Source of the DNA: Chloroflexota bacterium
GTDB taxonomy: Bacteria > Chloroflexota > Limnocylindria > Limnocylindrales > CSP1-4
DNA length: 7,417 bases
Reading direction: 5' to 3'
Assembly (NCBI GenBank): GCA_021812735.1
Contig: JAKAMV010000502.1
Span: 1 to 7,417, forward strand
Shown here: positions 4,405 to 7,417 of the stretch, in pieces
Position numbering within the stretch: the first letter of the stretch is position 1
Layout: every line of letters starts with the position of its first letter
The notes under the pieces: model-generated
Database searches by the model: none
Told to the model about the DNA's origin: nothing
Seen by the model: only the letters and a program-made list of their open reading frames with translations
Program-made: the position numbers and the translations under genes

Positions 4405-4883
4405 TGGCCGAGGACTACGACTACCGCCCCGGGCGCGCTCGCGCAGCAGCCGACGCCGGCATCGCCGCAGTCGCCTCGACGTTCGGGCCCGAGTGGGAGC
4501 ACCGCCTCGCGCATCTGGCGGACCTCGCCTACGACCGGACGCTTGACCTGTACCTCGACGCCGGGTGCACGAAGTCCGATGCGCTCATGTGGGCGCAGGC
4601 CGCCCAGCTCGAGGCCGCCGCGGTCCTCGCGCGGGTCCGCGGCGACCGGGGCGCGGCGATCGCGCTCGTGCAGGGGTGGGTCGACCAGGAGGCGCGCGAT
4701 GCCCGCATGTTCGCGGAGATCGCCCGCCGGAGGGCCCTGGTGTCCCCGCAGGAAGGCCCGTTGCAGCCCCCTCAGCGGCACGGAGACGGCCGTTCCCCCG
4801 CGAACGGGTATCAGGCCACCACCGACCCTCCGAACGAGGCGCAAATCGCCTTAGAGGGCTTCGCGTCACATGGGGGCGAGTGA
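4404..4883 (+). CDS. Hypothetical helical protein
   Basis: This 159-aa reading frame starts at an ATG joined to the initiator stop (TGATG) with a GAGAGGGGAC ribosome site. Residues 14-112 are almost entirely alpha-helical by composition (Ala, Leu, Arg and Glu rich; for example LAHLADLAYDRTLDLYLDAG, ALMWAQAAQLEAAAVLARV, LVQGWVDQEARDARMFAEIARRRAL). The last roughly 45 residues are polar and Pro-rich, so probably disordered. There is no metal site or membrane helix. The position straight after the initiator is where many phages keep a helicase loader or primosome accessory protein. No Walker motif is present, so no function is proposed. Confidence 0.7.
   Translation: MAEDYDYRPGRARAAADAGIAAVASTFGPEWEHRLAHLADLAYDRTLDLYLDAGCTKSDALMWAQAAQLEAAAVLARVRGDRGAAIALVQGWVDQEARDARMFAEIARRRALVSPQEGPLQPPQRHGDGRSPANGYQATTDPPNEAQIALEGFASHGGE
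4790..4807. promoter_or_regulatory. Inverted repeat CCGTTC-N6-GAACGG
   Basis: A perfect palindrome with 6-bp arms lies in the 3' part of the preceding gene. It matches the palindrome in the origin array (3847-3864) at 13 of 18 positions, with nearly identical arms and spacer length. Repetition of the same shape 943 bp apart suggests a shared binding protein. Confidence 0.4.
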
Positions 4884-4921
4884 TGGCAGCCGCCGATTCT
4901 GGGACGGGATGCGATGAGTGA
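4883..4921 (+). CDS. Possible 12-codon coupling peptide
   Basis: An ATG overlapping the previous stop (TGATG), preceded by GGGGGCGAG, opens a 12-residue frame (MAAADSGTGCDE). It stops at 4919-4921, inside the first codons of the next gene. It bridges the only gap in this part of the operon, so it may serve to carry ribosomes across. It could also be chance. Confidence 0.3.
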   Translation: MAAADSGTGCDE

Positions 4922-5219
4922 CGGGCCAATGAGTTTCGCCGAGCTGACCGGACGTCTCCGGGCCTTCGGCCGTGGCGAGAAGGGCGTCATCGACGCGGTA
5001 CTGCACAGCTACGTCGCTACCTGCAAGGGGCTCCGGGAGGCCGAAGTACGGGCTGAGCGGGCTGAGGTGCGTGCCGCCTTCCTCGACGAGACGCTCGTCG
5101 ATGTTCTTCCCCGGCTCGCGCGGTGCCGGGATGCGTTGCGAGAGATCGCCGACCCCCGGACCGGCGATGCTCGGCGGCAGGAGATCGCGGCCGCGCTTCT
5201 CGCGAGCGGGACGGCCTGA
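4914..5219 (+). CDS. Hypothetical small protein with charged helix
   Basis: ATG 4914, with GGGACGGG five bases before it, gives 101 aa; ATG 4929 is an alternative start. Residues 38-56 (GLREAEVRAERAEVRAAFL) form a strongly charged helix with a short EVRAERAEVRA repeat, which could be a coiled coil. Helix-forming segments flank it (FAELTGRLRAFGRGEKGVIDAVLHSYV and DVLPRLARCRDALREIAD). I do not recognise the family. It sits one base ahead of the HNH gene and is part of the same operon. Confidence 0.65.
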   Translation: MSDGPMSFAELTGRLRAFGRGEKGVIDAVLHSYVATCKGLREAEVRAERAEVRAAFLDETLVDVLPRLARCRDALREIADPRTGDARRQEIAAALLASGTA

Positions 5220-5220
5220 G

Positions 5221-5655
5221 GTGGCGACGCGTCGCACGCGTCGACGGCAGGCCACCGTCCGGGACGCCGACCGCGCTTTCAGCCTGTACGTGCGCACGCG
5301 GGACGGCCGCTGCCTCGGGTGTGGGTCCCGCGACAGGCTGCAGTGTGCCCACATCCAGGGCCGCGCCTACTACGGCGTGCGCTTCGACCCGGAGAACGCC
5401 GTGGCGCTCTGCTCAGGCTGCCACGTCCGCTGGACGCACGATCCAGAAGGCTGGCGGGAGTGGGTCGAGGAGAACTTTCCGGGCCGCTGGGGCGAGATCC
5501 GCACGCGCCAGCTCGCCTACGAGGCCCGGGGGGCGCGCAACGACTACGCGCGGATCGTCCGGCACTACACGGACCAGCTCAACGGGTTATTGCATGGCGC
5601 TTCGCCGGCCTCTATGATCCCGTCGAGCCAACCAGGGGGAGGCGTAGATGACTGA
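5221..5655 (+). CDS. HNH nuclease-like protein related to phage NinG
   Basis: The GTG at 5221, one base after the previous stop, gives 144 aa. After a basic N terminus comes a zinc-bound HNH core. C31-x2-C34 (CLGCGSRD) is followed by LQCAHIQGR (H44), YYGVRFDPENA (N59) and C64-x2-C67-H68 (LCSGCH), then a WTHDPEGWREWVEENF helix. The spacing CxxC...H...N...CxxCH and the LQCAH...R.D..N..A.C wording resemble lambda NinG/Rap-type recombination proteins, which process branched DNA. A free-standing HNH endonuclease, as in packaging, would normally sit next to terminase, and none is seen here. The C-terminal 25 residues are low complexity. The stop overlaps the next gene by eight bases. HNH is sure; the NinG relation is probable. 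Confidence 0.8.
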   Translation: MATRRTRRRQATVRDADRAFSLYVRTRDGRCLGCGSRDRLQCAHIQGRAYYGVRFDPENAVALCSGCHVRWTHDPEGWREWVEENFPGRWGEIRTRQLAYEARGARNDYARIVRHYTDQLNGLLHGASPASMIPSSQPGGGVDD

Positions 5656-6070
5656 CGAGAGCAAGGTGGTCGAGCGGGAGCTCGACCGGGACATCGACCT
5701 GTCGGTCCAGGTGGCCGACCCGCCGGTCGTTGGGCGCCTCCCGGGAGTCATCGACCCGATCACGGAGGACTTCCAGCGGGCCACCGAGGCGAGCGTCCTC
5801 GAGCAGGGCCTCCGGCAGCTCGTGACGCAGCTTGCGAACACCAAGATCCAGCACCGCCTCGCGCTCGCCGGCGCCCTCCCGGCTGTCCAGGCACCCCCGG
5901 GCAAGCAGCTTGGCGCCGCCGAGCGCGGCGCGCACCATCCCGCGCAGATCCTGAAGCGCCTGCGCCTGGAAGAGGCGCAGGTCGAGGTCGCCCGCGAGAT
6001 GCTCCGGGAGATCCGCGCCGCGGGCAAGCCGGCCGAGGTCAAGACGCCCTCGCGCCTCGTCGTCCCGTGA
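5648..6070 (+). CDS. Hypothetical protein
   Basis: This 140-aa frame has an AGGGGGAGG ribosome site shortly before its ATG. The N-terminal 40 residues are acidic. Two helical segments follow (about 45-80, EASVLEQGLRQLVTQLANTKIQHRLALAG; and about 101-126, AQILKRLRLEEAQVEVAREMLREIRA), separated by a Pro/Gly-rich linker. The tail is basic. There are no cysteines, membrane segments or known motifs. Its stop overlaps the next start (GTGA). I do not recognise it. A small DNA-associated or adaptor protein would fit the composition. Confidence 0.65.
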   Translation: MTDESKVVERELDRDIDLSVQVADPPVVGRLPGVIDPITEDFQRATEASVLEQGLRQLVTQLANTKIQHRLALAGALPAVQAPPGKQLGAAERGAHHPAQILKRLRLEEAQVEVAREMLREIRAAGKPAEVKTPSRLVVP

Positions 6071-6486
6071 GCTATGCGGCCGTCGTCGATCGCATCGTCG
6101 AGGGCTGGTACTGGTCGGAGCCGCTCGGCACCTTCGTGGAGTCGGGGCGTCAGTGGGTCAACGTCCGCTCTCGCGTGGAGGAGACGGGCGAGGTCGGCTC
6201 GGACGACCATCTCGAGATGATCGACGTCGACCGCGCGATCACGCAGCTCCGCTTCGCCGGCCGGAGCTTCCCGCGTGCCCGGATGGCCGCCGTCATGGCG
6301 TTGCTCACCCGAGACGGGATGGACTCCACCGAGATCTCCGAGGCCTTCCGGGGGATGCGCGTGAGCCCTGGCAGGTCGCTGGACGACGCGAAGCGCTTCC
6401 TGACCCGCTACCTGAACGGCCAGGAGCCCTGGGAAGCCGCGAAGGACGTCTTCGCGGGCCACGCACCCTCCCGGGCGCGGTCCTGA
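6067..6486 (+). CDS. Hypothetical protein, possible helix-turn-helix late-gene regulator
   Basis: The GTG start overlaps the previous stop and gives 139 aa. No clear Shine-Dalgarno is present, so translation probably depends on coupling. The second half (about residues 54-117) contains DRAITQLRFAGRSFPRARMA, then AVMALLTRDGMDSTEISEAF, then GRSLDDAKRFLTRYLNG. This succession of helices with a D-STEISEAF turn resembles a sigma-region-4 or ArpU/RinA-type DNA-binding unit. Phage late regulators of that kind often close the early operon, as here. The resemblance is structural only and the call is tentative. A TGATG junction links it to the next gene. Confidence 0.6.
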   Translation: MSYAAVVDRIVEGWYWSEPLGTFVESGRQWVNVRSRVEETGEVGSDDHLEMIDVDRAITQLRFAGRSFPRARMAAVMALLTRDGMDSTEISEAFRGMRVSPGRSLDDAKRFLTRYLNGQEPWEAAKDVFAGHAPSRARS

Positions 6487-6692
6487 TGATGCAGAAGTGT
6501 GAGGTGGCCGGGTGCCCGCAGTGGACGCTGAGCGCGGAGTCGCGGTGCTACTACCACGACAAGCAGTCCCTTCCGATGGTCCAGCCGCATCGCGGGATCG
6601 TCCCCACCTCGGTCGACGAGAAGCTCGACCTGTACGACCTCATCGGCCGCCTCTCACGGCGGAGCAGGTCGACGGCTGGCGCCTCCTGCTGA
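6486..6692 (+). CDS. Small zinc-finger protein, probably truncated by a frameshift
   Basis: The ATG at 6486 (TGATGATG; 6489 is equally possible) gives 68 aa. C5-x4-C10-x10-C21-x2-H24 (KCEVAGCPQWTLSAESRCYYHDK) is a compact zinc site seen in many small phage proteins. Residues 44-54 (DEKLDLYDLIG) then start a helix. From about residue 55 the frame becomes Arg/Ser-rich and stops at 6690-6692, whereas another frame continues with a sensible helical sequence to 6769. The zinc site is intact, so the short form could still fold. The last roughly 13 residues look like a frameshift product. Confidence 0.6.
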   Translation: MMQKCEVAGCPQWTLSAESRCYYHDKQSLPMVQPHRGIVPTSVDEKLDLYDLIGRLSRRSRSTAGASC

Positions 6693-6769
6693 TCGCGGTC
6701 CTGTGGCCCGCGCGGTATCAGCGAGAGCGGGCGAAGATGCTTGACAGCCGTCTCCATACTGGATGGTGA
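6648..6769 (+). pseudogene. Out-of-frame C-terminal continuation of the zinc-finger gene
   Basis: The frame one base back encodes PLTAEQVDGWRLLLIAVLW and then PARYQRERAKMLDSRLHTGW. This reads as an amphipathic helical domain and not as a shadow of another gene. It has no start codon or ribosome site of its own nearby. Inserting one base near 6645-6652 would join it to ...LDLYDLIGR and give a single protein of about 94 aa. No obvious -1 slippery heptamer is present, so a one-base deletion or assembly error is more likely than programmed frameshifting. Confidence 0.5.
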
Positions 6770-6789
6770 GGCGCCCTGTCCCTGAAAGG

Positions 6790-6830
6790 CAAGAAGCCCC
6801 CCACCGGGATCCCCCGGCAGGGGGCTCTTG
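6790..6830. terminator. Bidirectional terminator-like hairpin between convergent operons
   Basis: The outer stem pairs CAAGAAGCCCCC (6790-6801) with GGGGGCTCTTG (6820-6830), leaving one bulged A. The inner stem pairs CCGGG with CCCGG around ATCC. The element lies between the end of the rightward operon and the stop of the leftward HTH gene. On the minus strand it is followed by a modest T-rich stretch (CTTGCCTTTC). On the plus strand there is only a weak T run. Confidence 0.75.
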
Positions 6831-6833
6831 CGT

Positions 6834-7040
6834 TCACACGTAGTAGGCGTCGATCTCCTTCTGGAGCTTGCGAGCATCGAGGCGGAACGCCGCCGCGAGC
6901 AGCCGGACGGCCCATCGCTGCGGCCGCCGGCCGTGCTCCCAGCGCCACACCGTCTCCCGAGCCACCATTACGCGCTCGGCGAGCTCGGCCTGCGTCCACC
7001 GTCGCTTCTCGCGAAGCGCGCGGATCGGGTTGTCGTTCAT
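6834..7040 (-). CDS. Small XRE-family helix-turn-helix protein
   Basis: This 68-aa protein has a GGAGGGACG ribosome site directly before its ATG. Nearly the whole chain is one XRE-type domain: NPIRALREKRRWTQAELAERV, then the recognition segment MVARETVWRWEHGRRP, then the closing helix AVRLLAAAFRLDARKLQ. It is the last gene of the leftward cluster. Its start overlaps the stop of the small membrane protein (ATGA). It could repress a promoter in this second leftward unit or modulate the early switch. No operator next to it is evident. Confidence 0.82.
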   Translation of the reverse strand: MNDNPIRALREKRRWTQAELAERVMVARETVWRWEHGRRPQRWAVRLLAAAFRLDARKLQKEIDAYYV

Positions 7041-7186
7041 CGTCCCTCCGGGATCCGGGGCAGCTTGTCCTCCGCGTGTGCCTCGTCGGCCAGCTCTCCG
7101 AGCTTCCCGACGCCGAGTGCCACGAGCACCCCGACGAGCAGAACCCCGTAGGCGCCGACGACGCCGATGATGATGCCCAGGAGCAT
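7037..7186 (-). CDS. Small single-pass membrane protein
   Basis: The ATG at 7186 with GAGGAGGG upstream gives 49 aa. Upstream codons in this frame lie inside the preceding gene and lack a ribosome site. Residues 2-26 (LLGIIIGVVGAYGVLLVGVLVALGVG) form one hydrophobic helix. A charged tail follows (KLGELADEAHAEDKLPRIPEGR), predicted to be cytoplasmic. Holins usually have a similar size, but one helix without lysis genes nearby is not enough. A membrane-acting immunity or exclusion peptide is an equally fair guess. It is coupled to the HTH gene by an ATGA overlap. Confidence 0.65.
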   Translation of the reverse strand: MLLGIIIGVVGAYGVLLVGVLVALGVGKLGELADEAHAEDKLPRIPEGR

Positions 7187-7187
7187 G

Positions 7188-7361
7188 TCAGCCCTCCTCG
7201 TCGCCGAGCTGGCGCTGGCGCTCCCAGCCGGGCTGCCAGAGCGGGTCACGGACGAAGGTCCGCTGGCGCCCGTCCTCTTCGTACCGCGTCAGCGTGGCCG
7301 GTCCTCGGCGACCGCCGTAGGGCTTCGCATCGGTCAGGTCGATCTCTGCGAGAACGTTCAT
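7188..7361 (-). CDS. Hypothetical 57-aa protein
   Basis: The ATG at 7361 has an AGGAGGG site at ideal distance. A longer form from 7397 would add 12 Gly/Pro residues and overlap a hairpin, so it is rejected. The chain (MNVLAEIDLTDAKPYGGRRG, then PATLTRYEEDGRQRTFVRDP, then LWQPGWERQRQLGDEEG) is polar and Trp/Arg-rich, with no known motif. Its stop is one base from the start of the membrane protein gene, so the three leftward genes form one transcription unit. Function unknown. Confidence 0.6.
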   Translation of the reverse strand: MNVLAEIDLTDAKPYGGRRGPATLTRYEEDGRQRTFVRDPLWQPGWERQRQLGDEEG

Positions 7362-7394
7362 TGACCCTCCTTTCCCGGGCCCCTGTGGCCCAGC

Positions 7395-7417
7395 CAACCG
7401 CCCCAGCGGGACGGTTG
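7395..7417. other. Strong hairpin at the right edge
   Basis: CAACCG (7395-7400) pairs with CGGTTG (7412-7417), and the stem continues through CCC/GGG around AGC with one C:A mismatch. A second small palindrome GGGCC-N5-GGCCC lies at 7377-7391. Both lie in the leader of the leftward cluster, which otherwise holds no gene here. They may belong to a terminator of an upstream unit or to a leader structure. There is no T tract within the window. Confidence 0.5.

Noticed and set aside
1..7417. tRNA genes or CRISPR arrays
   Set aside because: No cloverleaf with a T-loop GGTTCRA-type motif and no regularly spaced repeats with spacers were seen; the only phased repeats are the iterons.

Overview
This window is very GC-rich (roughly 70% by eye) and densely packed with short, tightly coupled genes. 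They carry Shine-Dalgarno-type starts, GTG starts and ATGA/GTGA/TGATG overlaps. Gene content and order look like the immunity, early and replication region of a temperate phage or prophage of a high-GC host, most plausibly an actinobacterium. No structural, packaging or lysis gene is visible. The host assignment is inferred from composition and gene style only.

Left edge, minus strand (1-667): the 5' part of a tyrosine-recombinase-like integrase runs off the window. Upstream of it, in the same direction, lies a Cro/CI-type repressor. A run of 19 G (on the coding strand) sits directly in front of the integrase start. Between the repressor and a rightward cro-like gene (813-1046) is a 145-bp divergent control region. 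A perfect inverted repeat there lies exactly between the -35 and -10 of the repressor promoter, which is a textbook immunity switch.

Middle, plus strand (813-6769): one long, nearly gapless operon. In order it holds a cro-like HTH protein; a Cas4/RecB-like nuclease with a four-cysteine Fe-S signature; a small possible OB-fold protein; a broken small zinc-finger gene with an internal stop; a DUF7666-like protein with an Ala-rich heptad tail; and a zinc-ribbon protein. Then come a winged-helix replication-initiator-like protein with iterons and an AT-rich stretch inside its gene, two small helical proteins, a NinG-like HNH protein, two further small proteins (one possibly DNA-binding), and a second small zinc-finger gene that appears frameshifted. 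The most informative structure is the putative replication origin at 3821-3990 inside the initiator gene: 22-bp-phased iterons, followed by a low-GC, palindrome-rich segment.

Right edge (6790-7417): a strong two-part hairpin separates the rightward operon from a converging leftward cluster of three small genes: a 57-aa unknown protein, a 49-aa one-helix membrane protein and a 68-aa HTH protein. A further hairpin lies at the extreme right edge.

Nothing here is a wholly unfamiliar multi-gene system. The features most worth checking are the poly-G tract at integrase, the intragenic iteron origin, the paired CCGTT/AACGG palindromes, and the two interrupted zinc-finger genes.
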